A DNA stretch of 64,000 bases from Cyanobacteria bacterium FACHB-63. GTDB taxonomy: Bacteria; Cyanobacteriota; Cyanobacteriia; Leptolyngbyales; Leptolyngbyaceae. The position numbers and the translations under genes were made by a program. Of the stretch, positions 29,185 to 38,840 are shown one piece after another (within the stretch, counting starts at the first letter, position 1; the number at the start of each line of letters is the position of its first letter). The notes under the pieces are model-generated. The model was not told the origin of the DNA, searched no databases, and saw only the letters and a list, made by a program, of their open reading frames with translations. The DNA is taken from assembly GCA_014695255.1 (NCBI GenBank), contig JACJNX010000061.1:124001-188000 (forward strand). The letters run 5' to 3'.

Positions 29185-29526
29185 CTATCGCAAACGATCG
29201 CGTACCGGAGGATTTGGGTCATTCCCTGATTCAGTATTAAGGAGCTGATGCTCGCGCTGAGTCGCTTCAAGACCCGCCGAGATCGCTTCTTTCAATCGAG
29301 TCAGGGTACCATCCCAGTTTCGCAAAGCTGTCTCAGAAAATCGATCTGCCTGAAGTTGGACACTAGTGGAAAGATCTTCCGCAAGTTCAGGTAGAGCATC
29401 GGCTGATTTTTTGATCAGTTGTCGGGTTTCTCGCCCAGTGCGCGGTGCCATCAGTAACCCTGCGATCGTTCCCATCGCCGCTCCGATAACCATGCCGCCT
29501 AAAAATGATCCAGACCGATTAGACAT
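29185..29526 (-). CDS. YtxH-domain small membrane protein
   Basis: A 113-residue protein starting with GSFLGGMVIGAAMGTIAGLLMAPRTGRETRQL, the glycine-rich helix and APRTGxExR turn that define YtxH. The remainder is an amphipathic helix region (LPELAEDLSTSVQLQADRFSE). YtxH members are general-stress or gas-vesicle-like small proteins of unclear role. It is 11 bases upstream of the DUF948 gene and probably co-transcribed. Confidence 0.85.
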   Translation of the reverse strand: MSNRSGSFLGGMVIGAAMGTIAGLLMAPRTGRETRQLIKKSADALPELAEDLSTSVQLQADRFSETALRNWDGTLTRLKEAISAGLEATQREHQLLNTESGNDPNPPVRDRLR

Positions 29527-29599
29527 AATACTCGGCTTTTCCCCTTGATAGTATTTCGATCAACACCGTACCCCCATTTTGCCAGACGAAGAGAGCTAT

Positions 29600-29938
29600 C
29601 TAGCGGTTCATTCGTTTTGTAGCAGATTTTCCTAAGCGTTGGGGGAGTCTAGGACTCAAGAACATCGATCGTCCCATGCCGAGAAGCGCCATCGCTTTCT
29701 GGGCTTGCTGGAGTTTTGGCTGGAGTTGTCGGTAGTTTTGCCGAAGCTGCCGGACAGTGAGTTCTCGTCGCTCAATTCCTTCAGGTGCGCCGCTGAGTAG
29801 ATTGTGTGTATTTTGTTCTGCAAGAACCAGGGCATCTGCTGCCTGCGAGAATGTCCGACGCAGGTTCCACATTTGCCAGGTCAGGTAGAACCCGTAAAGT
29901 GCCAGTAGAAGATTCAGAACAATAACGGCGATTAACAT
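29600..29938 (-). CDS. Small single-helix membrane protein, conserved-hypothetical type
   Basis: A 112-residue protein with one N-terminal helix (MLIAVIVLNLLLALYGFYLTWQMW) and a long charged helical tail with RQLRQNYRQLQPKLQQAQKAMALLGMG and a basic end. I recognise the layout from cyanobacterial genomes but no function. It precedes the YtxH-DUF948 pair on the same strand with a gap of about 70 bases, so it may belong to the same envelope cluster. Confidence 0.75.
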   Translation of the reverse strand: MLIAVIVLNLLLALYGFYLTWQMWNLRRTFSQAADALVLAEQNTHNLLSGAPEGIERRELTVRQLRQNYRQLQPKLQQAQKAMALLGMGRSMFLSPRLPQRLGKSATKRMNR

Positions 29939-29976
29939 GGTGCGATCGAGAATTTATCTTAATAATAGCCATGTCT

Positions 29977-31551
29977 TTACAAAATTCCGCGTTTTCCGTT
30001 GGGTCTGACAGTCAGCCAATTCATTTTTGCGGTGGTTAACTGTTCTTCAGTGATTTTTGCACCTGTGAGGTTCGCACCGCAGAGGTTCGCTCCCCGGAGG
30101 TTGGCATTGAGCAGATACGCCTGAGTGAGATCGGCTCCCCGCAAATCTGCCCCTTGTAAATCTGCATTGCTCAGATAAGACTGCGCCATATTGGTATCGC
30201 GTAAATTTGCGCGGTTTAAGTTGGCTCGCCCAAAATCTGCGTTAAATAAGTTTGCGCCTTGTAAATTAATTTGCTTGAGATTTGATTGATGAAAGACGGC
30301 ACCGGATAGATTAATTTTTGGAGCTACGACAGCACCCAGATCTACAGAAGCAAAATCGCGTTTTCCTTTGGCATACAAGTTAGCGAGGGTAATGGCATCC
30401 AGTTTTGTGGTCTGATTGATTTTGCCCTCGGTCATGCCGCCAGTGCGTCCACCCGAATCACGGGGACGAGCTGCCATCAGCCGATTTCGGGCGGCTCCGG
30501 TTTGAGTGTGGGTCGAGTCCGATCGCGTATTCCTAGCGCGAATCGCCATTGCTGCACGGGCGGCGGGGGAGCTGGGCTGGGAATCGGATTCGCGTTTCGG
30601 CAGGGTTGATCGGGCGGTGACGCTATTCATGCTGTTCGCCAAACTGTCAAGATAGGGTTCTAAGTCGAGCGCTCGGAGAATTTCATTAGCCGACTGAAAC
30701 CGATGCCGCACGGACACTTCCAGCATTTTCTTCAAGACACCCGCAAAGTGCTCGCTGACATGGACTTGCTTTTGCCAAAGGAGTTCGCCTGTTGCCGGGT
30801 CGTAGTCTAGATCTTTAGGAGATTTCCCCGATAAGAGATAAATGCAGGTGACTCCGAGTGCATACAAGTCACTGGCATACACTGGACGCATCGCCATTTG
30901 CTCTGGTGGGGCAAACCCTGGTGTCCCAATGGCGTAAGCCGTTAATGCAGTTTGATCCGATAAGCTCGCAGACATCGAACTGACCTGATTCTTCACAGCT
31001 CCAAAGTCGATTAGCACAAGCTTGCAGTCTTGAGATCGGCGGATCAGATTGGCAGGCTTGATGTCCCGGTGAATCACTTGATGGCTATGCACATACTGCA
31101 TGATCGGCAGAATTTCACTGAGAAACTGTTTCACTCCAGCTTCACTAAATGCGCCCGATCGTTTGATTTCCTGTTGCAGCGTTGATCCGCTAATATATTC
31201 TTGGACTAGATAAAATTCCTGATTTGCCTCAAAATAATCAAGCAAGCGTGGCACCTGTGGATGATTGCCAATTCGTCCCAGCGTCTGGGCTTCTCGCTCA
31301 AACAAATCTCGCGCCATCTGCATGACATGAGGAGCCGTTGCGGTGGGGCGGAGTTGTTTAATCACACAATGAGGCTGGCCGGGAAGCGATTCATCCCTAG
31401 CTAGAAATGTTGCACCAAAGCCACCCTGACCCAGCGCGTGAAACACCTGATATCGATCGCGCAACAGTAGAGAAGCGCCACAAGCTTGACACCGCTCAAC
31501 GTTCGCCAGGTTTTCGGGATTGGAACAGACTGGATTTAAGCAATAGCTCAT
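29977..31551 (-). CDS. spkB: Serine/threonine kinase with zinc-ribbon-like N-terminus and pentapeptide repeats (SpkB-like)
   Basis: Residues 4-24 hold four Cys (4, 9, 21, 24) in a ribbon-like pattern. The kinase domain (about 33-290) is intact: glycine loop LGQGGFGATF, Lys65 in CVIKQLRP, HRDIKPANL with Asp163 and IDFGAV with Asp182. After a basic, Ser-rich linker (about 300-380), the C-terminal 110 residues are pentapeptide repeats of the A(D/N)Lxx type (LQGADLRGADL and similar). Order and spacing match SpkB of Synechocystis, a Cys-motif kinase of the oxidative-stress response. The name is given by architecture; orthology is not proven. Confidence 0.88.
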   Translation of the reverse strand: MSYCLNPVCSNPENLANVERCQACGASLLLRDRYQVFHALGQGGFGATFLARDESLPGQPHCVIKQLRPTATAPHVMQMARDLFEREAQTLGRIGNHPQVPRLLDYFEANQEFYLVQEYISGSTLQQEIKRSGAFSEAGVKQFLSEILPIMQYVHSHQVIHRDIKPANLIRRSQDCKLVLIDFGAVKNQVSSMSASLSDQTALTAYAIGTPGFAPPEQMAMRPVYASDLYALGVTCIYLLSGKSPKDLDYDPATGELLWQKQVHVSEHFAGVLKKMLEVSVRHRFQSANEILRALDLEPYLDSLANSMNSVTARSTLPKRESDSQPSSPAARAAMAIRARNTRSDSTHTQTGAARNRLMAARPRDSGGRTGGMTEGKINQTTKLDAITLANLYAKGKRDFASVDLGAVVAPKINLSGAVFHQSNLKQINLQGANLFNADFGRANLNRANLRDTNMAQSYLSNADLQGADLRGADLTQAYLLNANLRGANLCGANLTGAKITEEQLTTAKMNWLTVRPNGKRGIL

Positions 31552-31657
31552 GAGGACATCGATCGCACTACAGAACGTTTGACCCTGAACTGCCCAGAAC
31601 TGTAAGAATCTCTAAGGCAATCAGGTAGAGTATTCCCTAAAAGCCTCTATAAAGTTC

Positions 31658-32158
31658 ATGGTTTCTGGGTATCCAAGCGGGATCAATAGCGTTGACTATT
31701 CCAAGCACTGCGATTGGATGCGGCGATCGCTCGAACTGGCACAGCAAGCCGGAGATGCAGGAGAAGTTCCGGTCGGTGCGATCGTGGTTCGGTCTAACAC
31801 GATTATTGCGGAGGCTGAGAACCGCCGAGAACGCGATCGCGATCCGACGGCTCATGCAGAAGTGTTGGCACTCCGACAAGCGGGGCAAGCTTTACAGTCT
31901 TGGCATTTGAATGACTGTACGCTGTACGTAACGCTGGAACCTTGCCCGATGTGTGCGGGTGCGATCGTGCTGGCGCGATTAGGAATGCTGGTATATGGAG
32001 CCGATGACCCGAAAGCAGGAGCGGTTCGGACAGTGTTGAATCTCCCGGATAGTCCAGCCTCGAATCATCGCTTAACGGTGTTTGGGGGAATTTTGGAAGC
32101 GCCTTGTCGAGAACAATTACAGCAGTGGTTTCGACAGCGACGTGAGCATAAGAACTGA
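31658..32158 (+). CDS. tadA: tRNA-specific adenosine deaminase
   Basis: TadA converts A34 to inosine in tRNA-Arg(ACG), which lets it read several Arg codons. The 166-residue protein has the deaminase signature: HAEV with His66 and the catalytic Glu68, then PCPMCAG with Cys96 and Cys99 as zinc ligands, and an ARLGMLVYGADDPKAGAV segment typical of the tRNA enzyme. The N-terminal 15 residues before the domain are not conserved, so the start could be slightly later. It is set between two kinase genes on the other strand. Confidence 0.95.
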   Translation: MVSGYPSGINSVDYSKHCDWMRRSLELAQQAGDAGEVPVGAIVVRSNTIIAEAENRRERDRDPTAHAEVLALRQAGQALQSWHLNDCTLYVTLEPCPMCAGAIVLARLGMLVYGADDPKAGAVRTVLNLPDSPASNHRLTVFGGILEAPCREQLQQWFRQRREHKN

Positions 32159-32204
32159 CATAGATTCGGCAGACTACGTTTCGATGCTGACTCCAAATCT
32201 TTCT

Positions 32205-34109
32205 CTAATCGTCATCGTCATCGTCAGATGTTTCTGAAGGTCGGTTTGCTTTTGGTTGGTCTTGCTTTGGCGGGTTCCGCTTCTGATTACCGCCTCGGTT
32301 CAGTTTTTGATCGATTTGTCGTCGCAGACTGAGCGCATCTTGATAATCGGGTCGAAGCTGTATGGCTTTGTCGATCGACGCGATCGATTCATCAATCCGC
32401 TCCAAACGCCACAATACAGCACCCCGACTGTTCCAAGCTTCTGCTAGATCTGGTTTGAGGGTGGTTGCTTTATCCAGGGCGGCGATCGCTTCAGGGAAAC
32501 GACCGAACCGGAACAGTAGCGTTCCTTGATTGCTCCACGCCTCGGCAAAATCAGGCTTCAGGGCGATAGCGCGTTGATAAAGCGGCAAGGCTTGCTCGTA
32601 CTGTTGCTGTTGCTCCAGAGCGTACCCTTTACTCCATAGGGCTTCTGGATAATTCGGGCGCAGCGCTAATGCAGCATCACATGCCGTGATCGCATCTTTA
32701 CTGCGCTGTAAATAATTCAAGCTGTAGCACCGTCCCCAATGCGCTTCAGCAGACTTGGCATCGATCGCGAGCATCCGATCGTAGGTGTTTACGGCTTGCT
32801 GATACTGCTTTGCCGTCCGCTGCTGTTCTGCTTCGTCGAGAAGTTTTGCAGCTTGAGTCGCCGGATTCGGGGAAGGAGCAGGTGTGGAAATGCTCAGGTT
32901 TCTTTGAGGGGGACGAGTGGCATTCCAACCGAAAAAAGTAGCGCCCAGTATCGTGAGTCCGATCGCGGGACGCACCATCCGACGGCGAGAAATCTTAGCA
33001 AGCGGTTCGCGCCATCCGACCGTTGCGATTTGCTTAAGTGTGCTGACTCGCATTAAGGATGTCGCCGCTAAGACGGTGGGACGGAACGACGCGAGAAACG
33101 GAAAGATTTTCCGCACCCGCACCCGCATCGCTGCATTGCCTAAATTGCGTGGAGGATTGACGGCTAAGGCTGCTGTGGGTACCGGAACCGCTTCGGTTCC
33201 GGTAGAGTTTGACGCGACAGGTGAATGCGAAGGCAGGGTGATCGGTGCAGCGCCGAGATCTGCGGAAATCGCTTGAATAGCGGTCAAAGCTTGTACAGCA
33301 GTGGCATAGCGATCGTGAAAGTCAGTACAGATCATCTTCTCTAGCACAGCAGCGATCGCAGGGCTAAGATCGAGTAAATGATCGCGCCACTGAAGCTCTC
33401 CGGTATTCGGATTTTGATTGAGGTGGGAAGGCGGAAGTCCGGTGAGAGCTTCGATCGCAATCACACCAACCGCATAAATATCACTACTAAAGCGGGGCAT
33501 TCCTGCCATTTGTTCGATCGCCATATACCCTGGAGTGCCGATCGGGATCGTATGAGTTGGCGCAGTGTGACTGAATCCGGTACTGACTTGCTTCACGGCT
33601 CCAAAATCGATCAGCACGATTTTGCCATCTGATCGACGACGCATCAGATTTGAGGGCTTGATGTCGCGATGAATCACGTTCTGCTGATGCACAAAGCTCA
33701 GTCCGTCAAGCAAGCTGCGGAGCGTCCAGAGGACTTGCGCTTCTGACCAGGGTTTCCCGGCAATCAGTTCTTCGCCCAAAGGGTGTCCGTCAATCCACTC
33801 CTGAACCAGGTAGAATTCTGAATTCTCCTGAAAATGAGCCAGCAGGCGCGGAATTTGATCGTGATGTCCCAAGCGATAAAGCACTTGCGCCTCCGTATCA
33901 AACAGGCGGGCAGCGACCTTTAAGCTCTGGGGATGAGTAGACTGGGGTTTCAGTTGTTTCACAACACAGCGAGGCTGACCGGGAAGGTGCAAATCCGCAG
34001 CAAGAAAAGTTTGACCAAATCCACCCGCGCTCAATTCCTGAATAACTTGATAGCGACCTCCCAATGGGTGATTGGACGAATTAGACTGAAATCGCTGTAA
34101 AACACTCAC
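32205..34109 (-). CDS. Serine/threonine kinase with membrane helix and TPR array
   Basis: A 634-residue protein. The N-terminal kinase domain (about 18-285) has the glycine loop LSAGGFGQTF, Lys51 in VVKQLKP, HRDIKPSNL with Asp149 and IDFGAV with Asp168, so it should be active. A short hydrophobic segment (AIGLTILGATFFGW, about residue 385) is a likely membrane anchor. The C-terminus has four or more TPR units (NTYDRMLAIDAKSAEAHWGR, then ALRPNYPEAL, ALKPDFAEAW, TLKPDLAEAW, QLRPDYQDAL) and an acidic tail of Asp. Kinase, anchor and TPR order is common in cyanobacterial Hanks kinases; targets unknown. Confidence 0.93.
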   Translation of the reverse strand: MSVLQRFQSNSSNHPLGGRYQVIQELSAGGFGQTFLAADLHLPGQPRCVVKQLKPQSTHPQSLKVAARLFDTEAQVLYRLGHHDQIPRLLAHFQENSEFYLVQEWIDGHPLGEELIAGKPWSEAQVLWTLRSLLDGLSFVHQQNVIHRDIKPSNLMRRRSDGKIVLIDFGAVKQVSTGFSHTAPTHTIPIGTPGYMAIEQMAGMPRFSSDIYAVGVIAIEALTGLPPSHLNQNPNTGELQWRDHLLDLSPAIAAVLEKMICTDFHDRYATAVQALTAIQAISADLGAAPITLPSHSPVASNSTGTEAVPVPTAALAVNPPRNLGNAAMRVRVRKIFPFLASFRPTVLAATSLMRVSTLKQIATVGWREPLAKISRRRMVRPAIGLTILGATFFGWNATRPPQRNLSISTPAPSPNPATQAAKLLDEAEQQRTAKQYQQAVNTYDRMLAIDAKSAEAHWGRCYSLNYLQRSKDAITACDAALALRPNYPEALWSKGYALEQQQQYEQALPLYQRAIALKPDFAEAWSNQGTLLFRFGRFPEAIAALDKATTLKPDLAEAWNSRGAVLWRLERIDESIASIDKAIQLRPDYQDALSLRRQIDQKLNRGGNQKRNPPKQDQPKANRPSETSDDDDDD

Positions 34110-34448
34110 GAATTGTTCTCACTCCTGGGGCAATGACGATTTTGGATAGGAGTTCGATCAAGTTTTTTCGCTCTGCTTGAGTCATCAGGCAGTCCCTCCA
34201 TCTTCTACCCGAATCTTTTACACGGGGGCGACTTCAAGCCGGAAATTTAGAATCAAGTAGGCGCTCAAGCCAAAGCAGAGAACCCGATCGAAATTATGTC
34301 TTCTTACCCTACTTTCAGGGATTAAGGCAGGGGTCAGGCAAAGTTTCTGACTTCGGTTCTTGCTCAATTTTTTCAAACAAAGTTTAGGATTATGACCTCC
34401 CAGGGAGAGAAGTCGGCGCTGCGAGTCGATCTCAATCTGCAAAAAACT
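34110..34448 (-). promoter_or_regulatory. Intergenic region upstream of the TPR kinase gene
   Basis: About 340 bases between the kinase start and the gyrA terminator. It contains short open frames on both strands, but none has a ribosome site or family-like sequence. It presumably holds the kinase promoter on the minus strand; I cannot point to convincing -35 and -10 boxes. Confidence 0.35.
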
Positions 34449-34476
34449 AAAAAGGCGGGAGTACTCCCGCCTTTTT
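34449..34476 (-). terminator. Rho-independent terminator of gyrA
   Basis: A perfect 12-bp palindromic stem (34449-34460 with 34465-34476, core GGCGGGA with TCCCGCC) around a GTAC loop begins one base after the gyrA stop codon and is followed on the minus strand by T runs. Confidence 0.92.
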
Positions 34477-34477
34477 G

Positions 34478-37075
34478 TTATTCTGCGTCGTCTTCGAGAT
34501 CCATAATTCCGGCTTCCTCTGCACTCGGAGGAACAAGCGCGACGGCTGCGATCGCGTCATCTTCATCTAATCGCTGCACTCTCACGCCAGTTGCTGCCCG
34601 CGACTGCGATGAAATTGCATCCACCGACTGACGAATAATAATGCCACGATTAGTAATTAGCATCATTTCATCGCCTTCGTTGACAATGTGCAGCGAGGAC
34701 AACGTATCACCTGGCTTGCGGAATTTCGTCACCACAATTCCCATCCCTGCTCGGTTTTGCAGGCGGAATTGTTTGACCGGAACTCGCTTACCATAGCCTC
34801 CGGTCGTGACGACAAGCGCCCACGGACCGGATTGCGGCGGCAGTTCTGTGTTCTCGTCCAAGCTTGCCTCATCTTCAACGCCTGCGGGATCTTCGGCTTG
34901 CGCTTGGGCAACATCTGCCACAATCTGACCCGGTAAGATCGCCATACCAACCAAGCTATCGCCTTCTCTCAAAGACATCGCTCTTACACCACGAGTTGCA
35001 CGACCGAGGGGGCGCAACTGCTCATGGTTGACGCGGAAGTGAATCGATCGACCCAGGCTCGATCCAATGATGATACTGTCATCCACTCGCGACAGTCTTA
35101 CCCATCGCAGTTGATCGCCTTCTTCGAGCGAGATTGCAATCAAGCCGTTGGTGCGAATGTTGCTAAAGGCTGAGAGTGCCGTTTTCTTGATGTAGCCCTT
35201 GTTGGTTAACATCACCAGGTACTCATCATCGGAGAACTCACTCACAGAGATGACTGAAGTAATCTTTTCTTCGTGCGGCACTGTAAGAAGCTGAACGATC
35301 GGCGTTCCTCGCGAGGTTCTTGATCCGATTGGAATTTGATAAGCTCTCAGCGCGTAGACGACTCCACGATCGCTAAAGAACAATACGCTGTCATGGTCGC
35401 AGCAACTAATGAAGTGTTCAACGGCATCGTCTTCCTTCATTCGCGCTCCAGACTTTCCGCGAGTAGCGCGATTTTGGGCTTCAAACGTGCTGATTGGCAT
35501 TCGTTTGATGTAGCCTTGCTCGGTGACAAGCACGATCGACTTTTCATTCGCAATCAGATCAATATCACCGAGATCATCTTCGGATTGTTCGATGATGGTT
35601 CGACGCGGTGTAGCGTGACTCGCTTTAAGCTGCGTCACTTCTTGAGTAATGATGTCTAAAACGCGATCGCGTCTTGCCAAAATATCTAGCAAGTCTTGAA
35701 TTTGAGCTTGCAGATCTTGGTGTTCTTGCTCGATCTTTTCGGCTTCGAGTGCGGTCAACCGTCGAAGCTGCATTTGCAGAATGGCATCGGCTTGCTGTTC
35801 TGAAAGCGAATAGGTTTCAATCAGTTGTTGTTTTGCCGTTGCGGTATCAGCCGCATGACGAATCAGTGCAATAATGCGATCGAGATTCGCCAGCGCAATT
35901 AACAATCCTTGCAGGAGATGATCGCGTTCTTGGGCTTTGCGGAGTTGATACTGAGTCCGGCGGGTGATTGCTTCGACTCGGAACTCTAGGAACACGCTCA
36001 AGAAATGCTTCAAAGTCAGCAACTGCGGTTCGCCGTTCACGAGCGCCAGCATATTCGCGCCAAAGTTCGCCTGAATCGGAGTCTGCTTGTAGAGATTGTT
36101 CAACACGACACGCGGGTAAGCATCACGCCGTAGTTCGATGACGACTCGCATTCCGTCACGATCGCTCTCATCGCGCACATCGGAGATGCCTTCGATCTTA
36201 CGATCGTTCACCAATTCTGCAATGCGTTCGATCAGTGCCGCTTTGTTTGTTTGATAGGGCAGAGCGGTGATGATGATTGCTTCTTTGTCGGGTCGTCCGC
36301 GCTGTTCGATCGTCTCGATCGAAGCCACACCTCGCATCGTGATCGAACCGCGTCCCGTTGTGTAAGCTTCTCGAATTCCAGTCCGTCCTAAAATCTGTGC
36401 GCCTGTAGGGAAGTCAGGACCTGGAATGTACTGCATCAAGTCCAAATCGGTCAGGTCTGGATTTTGAATCAGTGCGACTAAGCCATCGATCAGTTCCCCT
36501 AAATTGTGCGGTGGAATGTTCGTTGCCATCCCGACTGCAATTCCGGCTGAACCATTGAGCAGAAGCTGTGGAATGCGTGCCGGGAGAACGGTCGGTTCTT
36601 GTACCGAACCATCGAAGTTATCGATAAAATCGACGGTTTCTGATTCGATGTCTTGCAGCAGTGCGTTGCCAGTCAATGAAGTTAAACGACACTCGGTATA
36701 TCGCATCGCTGCGGCAGGATCGTTATCGATCGATCCGAAGTTTCCATGCCCATCGATCAAGAGCGATCGCATCGAAAAGTCCTGCGCCATCCGCACCAAG
36801 GCATCGTACACGGCGGTATCTCCGTGCGGATGGTATTTACCCAGCACTTCCCCGACCACACGGGCGCACTTTCTAAAGGGTCGATCGTGCGTCAGTCCTA
36901 ATTCGTGCATGGCATAAAGAATACGGCGATGCACAGGTTTCAGTCCGTCCCGCGCATCGGGCAGCGCCCGCCCTACGATGACGCTCATCGCGTATTCCAG
37001 GTAAGACCGCTGCATTTCGTTGCGTAAATCGGTTGGAATAATCCGATCTTGGGGCGGTTCCTGGGAGAAGGTCAT
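34478..37075 (-). CDS. gyrA: DNA gyrase subunit A
   Basis: An 865-residue type IIA topoisomerase A subunit. It has [20 protein letters not shown], the quinolone-region segment [15 protein letters not shown] and the active-site Tyr126 in [10 protein letters not shown], which forms the DNA-protein bond. The C-terminal beta-pinwheel begins near [19 protein letters not shown], with [11 protein letters not shown] in the place of the GyrA box needed for DNA wrapping. The residue aligned with E. coli Ser83 is Thr87; Asp91 aligns with Asp87. Acidic end (DLEDDAE). Gyrase rather than topoisomerase IV is likely, since cyanobacteria usually name this form gyrA. Confidence 0.95.
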   Translation of the reverse strand: MTFSQEPPQDRIIPTDLRNEMQRSYLEYAMSVIVGRALPDARDGLKPVHRRILYAMHELGLTHDRPFRKCARVVGEVLGKYHPHGDTAVYDALVRMAQDFSMRSLLIDGHGNFGSIDNDPAAAMRYTECRLTSLTGNALLQDIESETVDFIDNFDGSVQEPTVLPARIPQLLLNGSAGIAVGMATNIPPHNLGELIDGLVALIQNPDLTDLDLMQYIPGPDFPTGAQILGRTGIREAYTTGRGSITMRGVASIETIEQRGRPDKEAIIITALPYQTNKAALIERIAELVNDRKIEGISDVRDESDRDGMRVVIELRRDAYPRVVLNNLYKQTPIQANFGANMLALVNGEPQLLTLKHFLSVFLEFRVEAITRRTQYQLRKAQERDHLLQGLLIALANLDRIIALIRHAADTATAKQQLIETYSLSEQQADAILQMQLRRLTALEAEKIEQEHQDLQAQIQDLLDILARRDRVLDIITQEVTQLKASHATPRRTIIEQSEDDLGDIDLIANEKSIVLVTEQGYIKRMPISTFEAQNRATRGKSGARMKEDDAVEHFISCCDHDSVLFFSDRGVVYALRAYQIPIGSRTSRGTPIVQLLTVPHEEKITSVISVSEFSDDEYLVMLTNKGYIKKTALSAFSNIRTNGLIAISLEEGDQLRWVRLSRVDDSIIIGSSLGRSIHFRVNHEQLRPLGRATRGVRAMSLREGDSLVGMAILPGQIVADVAQAQAEDPAGVEDEASLDENTELPPQSGPWALVVTTGGYGKRVPVKQFRLQNRAGMGIVVTKFRKPGDTLSSLHIVNEGDEMMLITNRGIIIRQSVDAISSQSRAATGVRVQRLDEDDAIAAVALVPPSAEEAGIMDLEDDAE

Positions 37076-37239
37076 AGAAGACTCCGAGATACTTTTGTAC
37101 TATCAGAAAGCGAAAAAATATGAGCGGGAAAAGATGCCTAGAAAGTATAGCTGCTTCGGCTCATATTGGATAAATTTTAGCACAAATTTAGCTTTGGGAT
37201 CAGGGCTGAAATCCTTATGAAATCTAGGGTTTACTGGGA

Positions 37240-38154
37240 TTATTTCAGAATTGCGGCAAGGGCTTGGTTTACGGTTGGATACTCGTACTCAAATCCGGTG
37301 GTCAGGGTACGTTTTGGCAAAACTTGCTGTCCTTCAAGAACGACGATCGCGCCATCGCCCAATAATGCTTCTAGCGCAAATGCCGGAACAGGCAACCAAG
37401 ACGGACGATTCATTACTTGTCCGAGCGTGTCGGTGAGTTCTGCCATTTTCACGGGATTCGGAGCCGTTGCGTTGTAAGTGCCTTCCAGGTTGGAATCGGT
37501 CAGCGCTTTGAGAATCAAATTGACTAAATCCTCGCGATGAATCCAGGAGAACCACTGTTTACCTGAACCGATCGGACCTCCCGCAAACATCCGAAACGGA
37601 GTCAACATTTTGCCTAATGCACCACCGTTTTCGAGCACAATTCCAATTCGCAAAGTCACTAATCGAGTGCCGTTGTCTTTGACTTTGCTGGCTTCTGCTT
37701 CCCAAGCCTGACACACCTCAGCTAAGAAATCTTGTCCTGCTGCACTGGTTTCATCGAATGCTGCCGTTTCACTGGTGCCGTAAAAGCCGATCGCTGAGGC
37801 ATTCACTAAGACAGAAGGTTTTGGATTGGCTTGAGCGATCGCACTCACCACATTTTGAGTGGTCAAAGTCCGGCTTTCTAACAGAGATTTCTTGATCTCA
37901 GGAGTCCAGCGATTTTCCGCGATCGGTTCTCCAGCTAAATTCACCACTGCATCGCAGCCTGAGATTTTTGCTTGCCAGTCTCCTGCTTGTTTGGGATTAT
38001 ATGCAACGATTTCTAAGTTTGAGGAGCGTGGCAGTTTTCGTTCTGCACTAGCACGATCGCGACTGAACGCAACCACCGAATTATCTTCTGCTAACAATCG
38101 TTCCACTAACCGTGATCCGACAAATCCTGTTGCCCCAGTCACCGCGACTTTCAT
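37240..38154 (-). CDS. TIGR01777-family NAD(P)-binding epimerase
   Basis: The start at 38154 (MKVAVTGATGFVGSRL) puts the NAD(P) Rossmann loop GATGFVG at the N-terminus; a TTG three codons earlier is the alternative. Other signs are VVNLAGEPIAENRW, NASAIGFYGTS and LRIGIVLENGGALGKML, typical of the YfcH/TIGR01777 branch of the extended short-chain dehydrogenases. Plant and bacterial members include a protein tied to cell division site choice, but the reaction is unknown. It is single-gene, downstream of gyrA's upstream region on the same strand. Confidence 0.92.
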   Translation of the reverse strand: MKVAVTGATGFVGSRLVERLLAEDNSVVAFSRDRASAERKLPRSSNLEIVAYNPKQAGDWQAKISGCDAVVNLAGEPIAENRWTPEIKKSLLESRTLTTQNVVSAIAQANPKPSVLVNASAIGFYGTSETAAFDETSAAGQDFLAEVCQAWEAEASKVKDNGTRLVTLRIGIVLENGGALGKMLTPFRMFAGGPIGSGKQWFSWIHREDLVNLILKALTDSNLEGTYNATAPNPVKMAELTDTLGQVMNRPSWLPVPAFALEALLGDGAIVVLEGQQVLPKRTLTTGFEYEYPTVNQALAAILK

Positions 38155-38195
38155 AATCTTCAAGACGAAACGCCATCTGCAAGTATAGATCGCGC

Positions 38196-38840
38196 TTAAT
38201 TCGGATTGAGTTCGTCGATCGACTTAAACTGATTCTGCGTGTCAAGTTGTACGACGATCGCTTCACCCTGACTTGGAACAACCCCTGTAATCGCAGTAAT
38301 GTTCACTTGATGCGTCACCATGATCACGACTTGCTTTGCAGCTTTGTTTTTGATCATGAATTGGCGGAGTTGCTCGGTTTGAACAGATTCGGTGGAGCGA
38401 TCGCGAAAAAAAGAATTCAGTGCGGGAAACTGTTCAACTTTTCCCAGATTCATTAGTCGAGCCGTTTCTAAACAGCGACACCATTGACTTGATAGCACTC
38501 GTCCGACTGGAATCTGACGTTGACGAAACACTTGACCAATTCGTTTGGCTTGGTTTCTGCCTTCTTGTGACAAGTTGCGCTGAGTTGAACAATCGTTTAA
38601 GCGAAAGTTGCTCGGATCACCTGTGCCGGGAGCTAGCGCGTGACGCATCAGAATCACTGTGAATGTTTCTACTTGCCGCAATTGTCCCCAAATTGAGCGA
38701 TCGATAGGCAATTGAGGAGCCTGAGAGACAGACTGATTTGAAGCGGGTCGATCGCTCACTATTGATTTGGGAGACAGTGAGCGATCGTACCCGCATCCAA
38801 TCAATAACAATGGCAACAGCCAAACCGCCCACTTCATCAT
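38196..38840 (-). CDS. Lipoprotein histidine phosphatase
   Basis: A 214-residue protein with a lipoprotein signal (WAVWLLPLLLIGCGYD, lipobox Cys16). The phosphatase part has the N-terminal catalytic LMRHALAPGTGDP, the QRNLSQEGRNQAKRIG pattern, SSQWCRCLETA and the C-terminal THQVNITAITG with the second His. Such forms act in the periplasm or on the outer face of the membrane. The start shares one base with the stop of speA (TAATG), so translation is coupled to arginine decarboxylase, although no metabolic link is obvious. Confidence 0.88.
   Translation of the reverse strand: MMKWAVWLLPLLLIGCGYDRSLSPKSIVSDRPASNQSVSQAPQLPIDRSIWGQLRQVETFTVILMRHALAPGTGDPSNFRLNDCSTQRNLSQEGRNQAKRIGQVFRQRQIPVGRVLSSQWCRCLETARLMNLGKVEQFPALNSFFRDRSTESVQTEQLRQFMIKNKAAKQVVIMVTHQVNITAITGVVPSQGEAIVVQLDTQNQFKSIDELNPN

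Noticed and set aside
34392-34631. 79-residue plus-strand frame across the gyrA terminator
   Set aside because: It runs through a perfect terminator stem and into gyrA antisense; not family-like.
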